A stretch of 64,000 nt of DNA from Ophiobolus disseminans (GCA_010093685.1 MU006220.1:527502-591501); one strand, 5' to 3'. Counted from the stretch's first letter, positions 33,305 to 44,490 are shown. Program-made: numbers and translations. Notes: generated from the sequence alone by a model not told the origin.

Positions 33305-33517
33305 TGGGCCGCGTCTGCATGTCGGTGTAGGCTGCAAGGATGGCGGGGTGAGGCTGCTGGTTGAGTGCATTTGCTGGGCAGGCGCGTCGCAGGCGACTAG
33401 CGCGTTGGGGCGGGAGTGCGCCGCCACGTGCGATAACTTTTCCGAAAGCTCGGTTTCGTCATGCATTTGAATCAGTCGAGCTTTCACGCAATACCTGACG
33501 CTTGAGGACAACGCGAG

Positions 33518-33963
33518 ATGGCCGGGCGTATTCTTCCAGTCGCACTTGCGACAGTTGTGGGTGTTTCAATTGGCGTTGCGACGTTTGATGGCGAGTTCAA
33601 AGAGCAAAGACGGAAGCGGCTTGAGGAAGAGTACAATCGGTATGTTACAAGCGTCATTTGCACCTAGCATTCACTCAGAGCCATCATAGCGAGGTTGCTG
33701 CTCAGGCTGCATTGACTGGTCAGAGTGTGACGTCCTCGGCTCCCACCGCCATACCGCCTCTATCGCCCCAGCCAGCTTCTGCCCCGCTTGAGGAGAAGAA
33801 AGTGGGAGGCACAGCTTCTTCTTCTTCTTCTTCAGCGTCTACGTCCTCTTGGTCGTCAATGCTGGGGTTTTGGGCCTGGAACAAGAATGCGGAAAACGAG
33901 ACGGCACCAAAAACAGCAAAGCCTGCACAGGATCCAGTCGTGGAGGGGAAGAGCAAGCCCTGA
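33518..33963 (+). CDS. Small membrane-anchored protein, Ser-rich
   Basis: Family not firmly recognised. Exons are 33518-33639 and 33681-33963 with a 41-nt intron (gtatgt...cagag); 134 residues. The N-terminus MAGRILPVALATVVGVSIGV is a likely transmembrane anchor, possibly mitochondrial inner membrane because it has a single Arg and no acids before the helix. A charged coil (EFKEQRRRLEEEYNR) follows, then a low-complexity Pro/Ser/Thr part with a run of Ser coded by TCT repeats, and a Trp-containing SMLGFWAWNKN segment. The acceptor is ambiguous (CAG then AG two bases later); only the second gives a continuous frame. The stop codon lies 12 bp from the stop of the convergent bet4. Confidence 0.6.
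33815..33833 (+). repeat. TTC/TCT trinucleotide microsatellite in coding sequence
   Basis: About six TCT/TTC units encode a serine run in the small membrane protein. Copy number is likely variable between strains. Confidence 0.6.
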
Positions 33964-33975
33964 GCTAGGATTTCT

Positions 33976-35156
33976 TTACAGATTCAATCGCTTCTCTAGA
34001 TCCTCCCAGCGCCCTCTCCTCAGTGGGTCCAAACGCTTCAACTCGTAGAGCCACGCCCTCATGTCCGCCGTCGTCACAAAGCCGGTACCTGCATCGACCT
34101 CCAGATACGCCTCGGCTAGCCCCAGCAGCCCCTCGTATATCCACTTGCAATCCGCCTCGTCCTCCAATATCTCCTTGATATACTCCGTCTCGTGCTCGTA
34201 GTATCTCTGCCGCTCGCCGTTGGTCAGATCTAGCACAACAAGTCGGTGCGGCGGACAGGAAGGAGAAATGGTCGACAGCAGGTACTGGTGGTAGAACCAG
34301 ATAGACTGGTCGAATGGATCGGTGTTAATGGCTTCGCAGATCAGGGACAGCTCTGCGCCGAAGAAAGCGCGGCGTGCCTTCGAGTCGGCGTTGCGCTCGG
34401 CGAGGATCTGGGGAATCAGTTGGCTGCGGTTGTGCCAGGCAGAGAAATTGGACAGATTGATCTTGATCATCTTCGTGGTGTACTCGAACTCCGACTCTGC
34501 AAGACTCTCGACCTGACCATCAGCGGTAGCAATGGCCAAGCGTTCGATTTGCGAGACAACAACACGCCTGTAGCTCCACGCATGGAAGTTTCGACTGTCA
34601 GCGTGTAGCATCTTGTTGACTAAGTGCAGCTCGCCCGTCCACAGCTTGCGTGCTGCTTCTACGCCCAAAACAGCCTCGGCCCTGTGCAGCAGCCAGTCCC
34701 TATGGTTCCATATCCAGTAGCATTTGGGGTATTTTCGGAGAAGCGCAAAGGTGAGCTGCAAGTCGCCTTGCATCAGATCGTCGGGCGATTGCGCTGGACT
34801 TGCGCCGGAAAGCAGCGAGTTTAGGGTCTGTCTACGGTGGTTCCATATTGTGTAGTACTCGGGATTCTCGTTGAGCAGTTTGGTGACATGGCCAAGCACT
34901 TCGATGGTGTATTGCTTCTCCGTGATCTGGTTTCAACTGTTAACACCCTTCGGCCGACGTGATGTATACGGGCATCTTATACTTTTGTGTTCACTAAATC
35001 CACAAAGTCTTTGTACTGGTTGATCTGCTGCAGCTCTTTCTGGCGCGCCTCCTCCGAGCGCACGACCGGGCCTGAGCCGCGCGATATACCGTGCTATACA
35101 CCATTAGCGCTCCTGTCCACACATCTTTGTGCAGGCCGTCAACATACACTTGCCAT
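33976..35156 (-). CDS. bet4: Rab geranylgeranyltransferase alpha subunit
   Basis: Subunit of geranylgeranyltransferase II, which prenylates Rab GTPases presented by the Rab escort protein. Three exons: 35148-35156, 34983-35093 and 33976-34926; introns are 54 nt (gtatgt...tag) and 56 nt (gtataa...cag); 356 residues. The first coding exon has only nine bases (Met-Ala-Ser) and is needed to give the fungal start MASHGISRGSGPV. Prenyltransferase alpha repeats are clear: EYYTIWNHRR, CYWIWNHRDWLL, NFHAWSYRRVV, NFSAWHNRSQLI and FDQSIWFYHQYLL, each with the central Trp. The tail lacks the Rab-binding extension of animal enzymes, as usual in fungi. Tail-to-tail with the small gene at 33518. Confidence 0.92.
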
Positions 35157-35480
35157 GTGTGGTGCGAGTCTGTTGGAGCTTCGCACCTTCCTCGACCCGC
35201 AGCCTCGGAAAAACACTGCCCCGCTACGCGTCGCGTGCCTTCCTGCACGTTATCCTTCGAGGAAGGCTGCACATGTGCTGCTCACACACCCAGTGTCTTT
35301 TACGCATTGCTATAACCTAACAACTACTCCACCATCATTGCTAATACTAATCAAGCAGCGATAGAATTTACAGCCGGCACTCCGCCCAGCTCCTATTACC
35401 GCTCTTCTCTGCTTTCGTCAGGACTCTCGACATGTACTGAAGCTCCCGCAGCTCACCATCAATCTCGATAGCTGGTCACC
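35157..35480. other. Divergent promoter bet4 / Cdc20-family gene
   Basis: About 320 bp, pyrimidine-rich on the plus strand near 35310-35340. No other feature seen. Confidence 0.45.
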
Positions 35481-38326
35481 ATGAGCGGCACTGACGACTC
35501 CACATCTTCATGTCAGCCCAGTTGTTCTACACCGCCTTTATCACCCACCAAGACCGTCAGCACTGACGGCTGGTTGTCGCCCAGGACGCCTGCGTCGCCC
35601 CGGAAAGCGCGTCGTTGTCGCTTCACTCGAGCGGCCGACAGTGATGCAGATCAAACACTCTTCACACCCCCAGCAACTCCAGCATCTCCTACGAAGTCAA
35701 AGTCCCCCTGTCTTCTCGACATCCTTGCCGTTCCAGAGGTGCTACATGCTACCGGCCATGTCACCCCACCCCATTCTGACGATGACTCGCCTGTGAAACA
35801 AAACACACCTACACACCCCAACCGACGCCTTTGGCCTGGATCAACCACTCTCGCTCGCTTACACGCTCCTTCAACACCTGATGCAGACGATCATTCTGAG
35901 CATTCCGTGCATTCCCGGGCCGATACCGGTGACACTCTACCTCCAAATGAAGCTATGCAAGGAACGAGAAGAGGCTCTCATCGGAGCGTCTCAGATAGCT
36001 TGCTTGAGCTGCCAGACGTCAGATCATGTGATGCACCTTGCACCTCATATACAACCATCACGGATTTCGAGAACCCGATACCAGTCTCTCCAACTAGTAC
36101 CAACTCGGCTGAACATGGCACTTCTCCTCCTGAGCTTCAACCGCTTCTTGTTCGTTGTTCCAGTTCCCCTCTGAGGCCAAGCCAGTGGGCGACGCGTGGT
36201 GGCTCGTTGCGAACCCCACGCAAGGGCCAGGTGTCCACACCAGATCGATTCATCGCTTGTCGTCGTCCGCCCGCCGTTACACGAGAGAGTTTCGAGCTGA
36301 ATAAACCAGCGGAGCGCTCCGAGGGGCATCAGACGGGTCGCGGCATCCGTCCTTACGCAGACCCTTTCAGCCGTAGACTGCGAAGAAGTGGACGACTCAA
36401 CGATGAGTTGCGTGGTCTGAGGGAGGCACATTCTATGATGATAGGACGGGCCAGTGCACACCGGAGAAACGCTGATTTAGCTTACAGACGCAACTCATTC
36501 ACGTCTGGCACCCGCCAGGTCAGCGCTGGCGCTGTTTGGAACGTTGGAGGGCCTTCTGCTGTGGGCGATACGGTCATTGGGGTTTCTACTGGCCGTGGTA
36601 GCATGCTCGGCAGTGGAACGAACGCTCCATTATATACGTCCTCGTTTTTGAATCGTGCAGATCCAGAGGCCGAACTTGAAGCGTATGAACGGCGGCTTGC
36701 TCTAGCACTCGATGTCGATCGGGGCGACCGCATCTTACAACATGCACAAAAGTCTCCTTTGCACAATGGGCACGACGGTCCAACAACTCAAGCAAAGCAT
36801 ACCTGGCGTGATAGCGCATGGATCAAGGATGGTGTTTCGTCACGTTTGTTCATAAGGCACCAAAGCGTTCTCACGTTTTGCTGACAATACATACAAGCAG
36901 CTCGTCGACCGCAACGACCCCTACGAAGGCCTGTGCCAGTACTACCGTTCAGATACGTTGTCGAAACACAATCGCCAGGTGATGCTGACTATGGCTTACA
37001 GTCCTTGATGCTCCACAGCTGCGAGACGACTACTACTGCACCCTATTGGCCTACTCTTACACGGCTAAATGCCTCGCAGTCGGCCTAGGAAATTTTGTGC
37101 ACCTCTGGTCTAAGAAGTCCGGGGTGGATACTCCGGAATCACTTAATGCCGCCCCAACTTCCGTCGTTATGGACATACAGCATGTCACGTCTTTAAACTT
37201 TTCTTCCACACAAGGTGAGCAAGCTATCCTTGCCGTAGGTCGGGCGGATGGTCGAATTTCTCTTTGGAGTCCTTTCGATTCTGAACCTCGCTTCGATGCA
37301 ACACAACCCAAGCCGGTATCCTGCGTGTCGTGGAGACCAACTGTTGTCCAGCGTCCATCGCTGCGTGACAGGGCGATCACTGTATCCACGGAAGAGTTGC
37401 TCATTGGAGATGAAGTGGGTCACATCTACTTCTACAGCATTGAGTGGCCCTCAGAAATGCAAAGCGCACTCTTTGGCTGGAACGGCGCAATGACCCTGCT
37501 TGCGCGCCTGACAATCCACACGCAGCAAATTTGCGGTTTGGCATGGGCTGCAGATGGCGAGCTGTTTGCGAGTGGAGGTAATGACAACAATTGTTTCCTA
37601 TTCGAGACGAAGAAGGTATTGCGACCGAACAACGACGGTGAGAACACTTTAGCCACACTCGACGTCCGCGAAGGACCTGGCGGCGAGTCAATCTATACAG
37701 TAACCAATCGCTCGAGCCCAGTCCTTCAACTACCACACACGGCAGCAAGACACAAATGGACACTCAACGCGGCCGTGAAAGCAATGGCCTTCTGTCCATG
37801 GCAAAGAGGCTTGGTCGCCATCGGCGGCGGCTCAAACGATCGATGCATTCACTTCTACCACACAAGGTCCGGCACTTGTTTGGCGACTATCGACTGCGCG
37901 GCTCAGGTCACAGGCCTCGTGTGGTCACAGACACGGCGGGAGATTGCAGCAACCTTTGGGTTTACGCAACCTGAACATCCGTACCGTGTCGCTGTGTTCG
38001 CATGGCCAAGCTGCGAGCAAGTCGTCGCAGTGCCGTGGTGGGACGAGAATCGGGCCCTTTGCGCTATTGCTTACCCTGGAGGTCCAAATGGCGGCCCCCC
38101 GACTGATGTTGATCGAGACGGCGGCGAGTCAAGAGGCGTGGAAGATGGATGCATTGTCGTTGCTACGAGTGACATGGCGATTCGGTTCCATGAGATTTGG
38201 AGTGACAAGCGGGGCAGTGCGGCTGCGGGAGGTTTGATGGGTAGTGGGACTGCTGGGCTGTTGGGAGGAAGCGATATCCTGGAAGGATTACACGGCATCG
38301 CCAGGGAGGGTGCTGTGATTAGATGA
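35481..38326 (+). CDS. ama1: Cdc20/Fizzy-family APC/C activator, Ama1-like
   Basis: Substrate adaptor of the anaphase-promoting complex; its sequence looks closest to the meiotic Ama1 branch (inference). Exons are 35481-36831, 36898-36952 and 37000-38326; 910 residues. Intron 1 is 66 nt (gtgttt...aag or cag, tandem acceptor). Intron 2 is read as AT-AC, 36953-36999. That splice rebuilds the highly conserved family motif PFRVLDAPQLRDDYY. The N-terminal 430 residues are disordered with many SP/TP sites and a C-box-like DRFIACR near residue 255 (the usual Pro is Ala). Then come WD40 blades, for example YCTLLAYSYTAKCLAVGLG, QICGLAWAADGELFASGGND, AVKAMAFCPWQRGLVAIGGG and PYRVAVFAWPS. The protein ends in Ile-Arg (GAVIR), the IR tail that docks on the APC/C. 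If the AT-AC intron is wrong, a GT-AG alternative changes only the junction. Confidence 0.85.
36953..36999 (+). other. Probable AT-AC intron in the Cdc20-family gene
   Basis: The 47-nt segment begins ATACGT, has TGCTGAC ten to sixteen bases before its end, and ends TTAC. Removing it gives the codons for P-F-R-V-L-D-A-P. ATACGT is the usual donor GTACGT with G1 changed to A, paired with terminal AG changed to AC, as in U2-type AT-AC introns. Confidence 0.6.
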
Positions 38327-38902
38327 AGTAGGTATTCTTTGTGTGAAATCGATTAGATTGAACTCCTCTTCTACGTTCTCTTGTTCGGTGCGTACACCAG
38401 TTTTAGAATCCAGCAATCCTTTCTTCTGAACCTTCTTGTGGACTATATCTCCGTGCTTTTGGCTCGGCTAGAAACTACGCGTAACATTGAAGCAGCTCCG
38501 ACCATCATGCACGACATCTTCCTCAGCATACAATTTCGCATCCCGTCTCGTGGACTGTAAAATTGATTCGATTGAGTACTCGTCTCGTCTCGCTCCTCCT
38601 ACCTTATTGTTAACGTGAATGTGCTGCTCAGCAATGGAGGGCACTCATATCGCTGCACATAAGCGTCCACATCAACTTGAAGAATGAATAACATAGACAG
38701 ACACGTAGCATGGGTCCAAGTAGAGATCGTGAAGTGATGCAATTGCTTTATTGCAGAGACAACTGCCCCATGCAGTCAGTGGTACGAAGCGCCTGTGCCT
38801 AGAATGCCGAAGTGTTCATTCAGATACAGGAGCCCAGACTGTTTTTCGTGCCGACGCCAAAGTAACCGTTCCACGAACTTATCATGCCTTCGTGACCTTC
38901 CC
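38327..38902. other. Convergent intergenic region
   Basis: 3' flanks of the Cdc20-family gene and RPS6. No gene seen. Confidence 0.5.
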
Positions 38903-39760
38903 CTAATGCCTCATGGAAGAAGCCCTCCTCTTGCGGGCCTCGTCGTGAGCAGCCTTGGCCTGACCAAGACGCTTCTGGAGGATCTGCGCGTACTCGTTCT
39001 GCAATTGTATCAGTATCTATGTGTCTCGCCAGGGTGTGTATAAACGTACGGCAGCATCTTTGGAAGCTTCCGCGCGGCGGCGTTTGAGTGCGACACGGTG
39101 GCGCTTGTGCTGGAGGCGCTGAGGAGTGACCAGACGCTGGATCTTGGGTGCCTTGGTGTAGGGCTTTGCGCCCTCCTTCTTGGGCTGAACCTCACGGCGG
39201 ATGACGAACTTGCGAACCTATAGAATATAACCATCAGAATATGGCCCTCAGACTCAATCCTTTGCGAACAAGAGGATTGGCGAAGAAGCTATGAGAAAAC
39301 TCACATCATCTTCCTTGCTGAGACCGAAGAAGCGGCGGATCTTGGTGGCGCGCTTGGGACCGAGACGCTTGGGGTGGACGAGGTCGGTGAGACCGGGAAC
39401 CTCAGCGTCACCCTTCTTGACAACGCTCAGAGCTAGGACAGAGAGGTCCATGCCGACGATGCATCCGCGGACGGACTTCCTCTTGCGCTCACCAGTGCGA
39501 CGGGGGCGGTAGCAAGAGTGGCCATCGGCGAGGAGGAGGCGGACACGGGTGGGGTGCATAACACCCTGCTTCATCGGAAAACCCTGCTTGTCGTTGCCGC
39601 CGGTGATCCTGAAGATGTAGCCCTTGAACTCGTCGCCGACGCTGTCGCCAGGAACCTCAGCTCCCATGCGGCGCTCCATGAAGACGCGGAGCTTGCGCTC
39701 ATCTTCGATCTCAATCAGCTTCTGGGTGCCATTGTTGGGGTACGAGATGTTGAGCTTCAT
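38903..39760 (-). CDS. rps6: 40S ribosomal protein S6 (eS6)
   Basis: Small-subunit ribosomal protein and a target of TOR-dependent AGC kinases. Exons are 39305-39760, 39050-39217 and 38903-38998; introns are 87 nt (gtgagt...tag) and 51 nt (gtacgt...cag), both phase 0; 239 residues. The start [18 protein letters not shown] is typical of eS6. The core includes [19 protein letters not shown], and the long basic C-terminal helix ends in [13 protein letters not shown] matches the conserved phosphorylation site of yeast S6. Unlike many fungal copies it has no intron immediately after the start. An inverted repeat lies about 160-200 bp upstream. Confidence 0.97.
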
Positions 39761-40648
39761 CTTGACGGCGGTGTCGAGATGAGTGGGTGCTGCTCGTTAG
39801 TAGATTGTCGAGGTCGGAATTGGAGACGTGAGAATTGCGGTCGGGTGTTGATTTCGCTAGTGCCCTTCGCTTGTGTGTGGCCGGTCTTGGCACGTCACGT
39901 GCGGGCAGATCCCTGTCTGCACTCCTGTTGAGATGACGGAACATCGACATTCTCACAGGAGTGTAGAAATTGTTTGCATTGTATTGTGCATACGTTCTTG
40001 AAAACAATTAGAACAGGTTCTCAAAAGCATCGCTCTCGTCACTATCACCCTCATTCTGACCTACAGGGAAGCAAGGTTTTGCGCAATCATAAACCTACAC
40101 TGGAGTATTTCTCGGGGTCGAAATACTCTCAGAAAACTAAGCTCCAGATGCTGCCTTATTTGTCCACACAACTCCAAGCTGTGCTTAGAAAGGGGAAACG
40201 CATACAAACTTCCCTCTTCTCGCATCCTTCACCATGGACATTCACATTGTGTTCTATCGAATTTATGCCATTTCAGAAGCAGTATATAGTCGCCGATTTC
40301 ATGTTGTGAATTCGTGTCTAGTTTTCATAACCCAAGAAGAAAGGAAAGAACTCTGTACAATTAAGTCCTGAACACAGGTTGATCAGAAAACTTCAAGGCG
40401 TGTTTCGGCATTCAAAACATGATGATTCTGACTGTAAAACCATACGGGATATCAACTATAGATCTCATCATGTCTACAGGACGATGTGCAGCTTCGCGTC
40501 CAATTACCCATCCAATACCAAATGCCGCGGTCTGCGAGTATTTCAAACCCAACAACGCCTTTGCATGCCTTCCCAAGACCCAAGTATTATGCTTTTTGAA
40601 AGTATGAAGTAGAAAAGAAAAAGGGTATACAACGATCCAGCGACCCGC
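39761..40648. other. RPS6 upstream region and calcipressin 3' flank
   Basis: It includes the inverted repeat at 39920-39963. ORFs at 40379-40612 are short and overlap in two frames, so I do not call them. Confidence 0.5.
39920..39963. promoter_or_regulatory. Inverted repeat upstream of RPS6
   Basis: Perfect 9-bp arms CACTCCTGT (39920-39928) and ACAGGAGTG (39955-39963) flank a 26-bp spacer. The bases just inside also nearly pair (GAGATG / CATTCTC). It lies 160-203 bp before the RPS6 ATG. Confidence 0.4.
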
Positions 40649-41494
40649 CTACTGCATGAACTCGACCGGCGGCCTTGCAGTGCTGACATTCTTGCCTTGT
40701 GCCTTGTGCGACTGGATCGGACCCTCGATGCCCTCCATGGCGTCTGTCGGCGTCAAAACTCCGGGCGTAACAGTCGTGTCCTCCACAGCGATAGCCGGCA
40801 GGTTCGGTGAATCGCCATGGTCTTCAGGGTGGTACACAATCGTGGAGCTGCGAGTGCGTTTCCTCGTCGGGCTGGAATCTGAACCGGCAGGCGAGAATAC
40901 ATCGTCGTGGGGATGTGCGTGTAGGCGAGCCAACGCCGCTGCGAGGTCTTCGGGGTGCACGATCTTGTTCGGCGCATCCTCCTCCTTCATTTCCCAGCCC
41001 ATGGGTGGCGACGGCGGGGGCGAAATGAAGAATAGTCGGTCTGACTTGGGAAGTGGAAGGTGCTGGTCTGACGGGTTCAGTGGCGTGTTCATACCAAAGT
41101 AGACGCGCACCCGATAGCCCATGATCTGTCCGCCATCGAGGGTTTGCCGGATCTGTATCGCTGACTCGACATCAAAGAAGGAGACTACTATCCGGCGGAA
41201 TGACTTGAGTGGCGCCCAGGTGTGGATTTTCGCGTGCACATTTATGGTTTCGCGGAGCTCGGTGAGGGTGGTGATGTGGAAGATCTCGGGTGCAAGGAGG
41301 TTCTGCATGTGCTGTTAGCAGTGTTGTGAGAAGCCTATGACTGTACATACTGTGATTATGAGCGTGTTCGACGGAGGTGACGGCTCGACCAGCGGTGGCA
41401 GATCTGAAAGGTCGAGAGAAAGTGGCGACTTGTTGCCCGATGACGCCCGTGAGCGCTGTGGTGAGGGGATAGTTGCTTGCATGTTTGCGATCAT
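40649..41494 (-). CDS. rcn1: Calcipressin (regulator of calcineurin)
   Basis: Binds and modulates calcineurin. Exons are 41351-41494 and 40649-41302 with a 48-nt intron (gtatgt...cag, phase 0); 265 residues. The intron joins NTLIIT to NLLAPEIF, the normal start of the calcipressin RRM-like domain (about residues 43-115). The domain is followed by the family hallmark FFISPPPSPPMGWE, with the PSPP motif that contacts calcineurin and can be phosphorylated. Downstream are HPEDLAAAL and two more SP/TP sites, then a PxIxIT-like stretch around SPNLPAIAVE. The start ATG at 41494 is followed by a second in-frame ATG at 41482; either could be used. Confidence 0.92.
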
Positions 41495-42888
41495 TTATGT
41501 GTATGTCAAGTCGGAGGACTGTGTGTGTAAGTTGGCAGTGTTAGTGGAGGACGAAGAGACTGTCAAAGTCTTATATCAAAAGTCGCAAGCAGATGCCCTT
41601 GGGGCAGTGCAACGGCGCGCCAAGTCTAGATCTCCGACTGCGTGCAAGTTCCATGTCTCGCGCTTTCTCGTGCCTACTCTGGCCACCTGGGCGCATTTGC
41701 ACTGCCCCTCAGTCCACATCGCAGCCCGCACAGTGCGGATAGGGGACTCCGGCTCGCGGCGGATGGCGTGGGCAGCGAGATTGACTGACGCAGTCGAGAT
41801 GCGCAGTGCAAAGGAGGTCACGGTATGCGCCTCGCTGACGCAACCCCGATGTTTGCAACTCCGCCTCGTTGAAAACTGTCAACAATCATCCAGGTGCTTC
41901 CATGACGAGGTCGCTTGAGATGTTACGAGCATCGGCGCTAGGAATCAGCACATCCGTGGTACACTTTGCACAGCATGCAGTGACCGTACCCGTACCGGAG
42001 CCGTATTCTCGTCCGCCTGGGCATGCCGTTTGATATCGCGGTCCCATTTTGTCAAGTCACTTTCGATACTGCTCCTGATTCATCTCCTAACCCGCCGTAT
42101 CACTACAGATTCGGGAATTGTTGACGCGGGTCAGCAGACTGTGACTTAGCCAAGGCGCAATTGCACATATTCCTAATTCACATTCCTCCACACATCAGTC
42201 TAGTCAGCATATTTGCTAAGTCTCAGGTCCGCCTGCCACGCATTTCCGCTCCGACCAAGGCGCCTGAATAGGTCCAAAGCTTAGTGTGCATGCTTCGCTG
42301 TTGAAGATCTCCCGTATGCGTCGTACGGAAGCGAGGCTGAATGGTAAGGGTGATCGTTTCTTGACCCGTGGGCGTCTGAAGGTCCGCTTTCGGGCTGTGA
42401 ATGTTGTCCAAGGTGAGTCGTACAGTAATGAGCCGTTACCACCCTAGATGTTCAAGATCTGCAATGGGATCATTACTCTCAGATGATGCTGCATGCGGTT
42501 GCATAGTGCACTGTACGAACTTGTTATTGACACAACCGACGATATCTTGATTTTCACTCAATCAACATTTACGTCATTGTGTTGTTGACAGTGAAAACCT
42601 TTCGCATTGAAATCTGTATTCTTCGAGAGGACTTGAACAGATGCACTGGTGAGTGTGGCGACAGGTGTGGCGCAGATGCAACCCACCGCTTCTGTGTTAG
42701 CGCGTCGGCCGCTCCATGAGCAGCTCGAGGTCACCTCAAAGAACTTTGGAATCGTCACCTCCGCCAGCACCAGCCCGCCTACCCGCCAACACGTCGCTCT
42801 CCGCCTCGCATCTTGATCGCCTCGGCACCTCGGCTCTCCTAGCGAGTCCACACCCACACAGCCTACGCGCCAGCAGTATCAGGACGCG
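41495..42888. other. 1.4-kb divergent intergenic region
   Basis: Upstream sequence of calcipressin and RPB3. ORFs on both strands at 41337-41918 and 42558-43161 overlap each other or the genes and look like shadows. No RNA gene found. Confidence 0.5.
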
Positions 42889-44019
42889 ATGGATTACGAT
42901 CCCGAAGGCGGCGCAATCAACGTGCGCTTCCTCCAGGTACACCGCCCGCTTTGTTGTCTGTCCACAACCTCGCGTCCCACTTACTAACACAGCCATGCGC
43001 AGGCAGACAACCAGCGCGCCAACTTCATCGTTCAGAATTTCAACCTCGAGACGGCCAACTCGCTGCGGCGGGTCATGCTCGCCGAGATTCCCACCCTTGC
43101 CATCGATGTCGTAGAAGTCCTCGACAATACCTCGGTGCTCGCCGACGAGTTCGTATGCCATCGCCTCGGTCTGGTCCCACTCTCGTCAAGAGGTGTAGGG
43201 GAACTGCTATACTCGCGCGACTGCGACTGCGACGGATACTGCGACCAATGTTCAGTGGTGCTCACGCTGAACGCCAAATGCACAGGCAGCGAGATCATGA
43301 AGGTGTATGCGCGAGATTTGGTCATCGAAAGCAACAGACCGAACGATGAGGTAGGACGACCGGTTATCACAGACGCCGAAGGCACAGGCAGCTGTATTGT
43401 GAAGCTGCGGAGAGGGCAAGCAATACACATGCGGTGCATCGCAAAGAAGGGCATAGCGAAAGAGCATGCGAAATGGGCACCTTCTGCGGCCATAGGATTC
43501 GAGTATGACCCGGCGAACAAGCTGCATCATCTCGACTACTGGCACGAGGAGGACCCAGAGAAGGAGTGGTATGTTCTGGACAACTTCGCAACTTTGGTGG
43601 AACAAGACTAATAGATGTACAGGCCCAAGGACGAAGAGCGCATCAATCTCGACGGCGGCCCCGCCAACCCAGACGAGCCGTTCAACTACGAGGCAATTCC
43701 GAACCGGTTCTTCTTCGACGTCGAGACAGTCGGCGGCCTCGACCCCGACCAGATCGTTGTGCAAGGCATCGAGACACTCCAGACGAAGCTCGCAAGCGTC
43801 ATCCACGAACTGCAGGGCAGCAGCGGCGGCCCAGACGGCATGGATCTTGGTGGTGCGCAGAGCCCGACAATGAATGGCGGTGCTTATGGCGCCGCAGACG
43901 GGGGCTATACAACGCCTGGCTACGGCGGTGCGAGTGCGTGGGGTGGCGCTGGTGCGGCGCAAGGCGGAACGACACCTTACGGAGCCACGCCCTATGGCGG
44001 GCAGGGACAAGGCTGGTAG
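42889..44019 (+). CDS. rpb3: RNA polymerase II subunit Rpb3
   Basis: Alpha-like subunit that dimerises with Rpb11 during Pol II assembly. Exons are 42889-42936, 43003-43568 and 43623-44019; introns are 66 nt (gtacac...cag) and 54 nt (gtatgt...actaat...cag); 336 residues. Exon 1 gives MDYDPEGGAINVRFLQ and joins ADNQRANFIVQNFNLETANS and RRVMLAEIPTLAID, the alpha motif. The zinc loop is DCDCDGYCDQC. Intron 2 needs the later acceptor GTACAG, since the earlier ATAG would create a stop; the spliced sequence then reads KEWPKDEERINL. The C-terminal 50 residues are unusual: Gly/Tyr/Ala-rich, with two TPYG repeats (see findings). Confidence 0.95.
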
Positions 44020-44490
44020 ATGCTGGGTCTGCACAGCTTTTATGGAGATCTATTAAGGCACATTGCATGGGTCTGGCGTTCAAAAGGTGGTGGCGTCAAA
44101 ACTTGGACTGCTAGGTAAAGCAGCGCATTTTAGATAACTTGCGAAAGACGGCAGAGCATCGTCGCGAAAAAGAGTACCAGTGGCAGAGCAGCACTTTTGG
44201 CAACCAGAATTGCAGAACTGAGGTAGCGTTTTTGCTATTGCAAATCTACTTCTTGCCATGCGTTTCTTCCTATCTTCGTTTCGTCATGACTAGTATTACA
44301 GTATACAGCAGCAGCTTTTTCCATGATGCGTGAGAGGGGAATATATGTACACAGATCGCCAACCAAGAGCGCACCACGAACGTTCAACGCCATGCCCCCA
44401 ATGTCTCTTTTCGTACCCAAGTATTCGTACAGATACCACGAGATCGCGGCCGCCCAAATTGGCGCAGATGGTCCTGGACGGTGATTGAGT
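44020..44490. other. Convergent intergenic region
   Basis: 3' flanks of RPB3 and the GrpE gene; nothing else seen. Confidence 0.5.

Noticed and set aside
36979..37001. 23-nt GT-AG intron in the Cdc20-family gene
   Set aside because: Frame is kept, but the length is below known fungal introns and it disrupts the PFRVLDAP motif, which the AT-AC reading restores.
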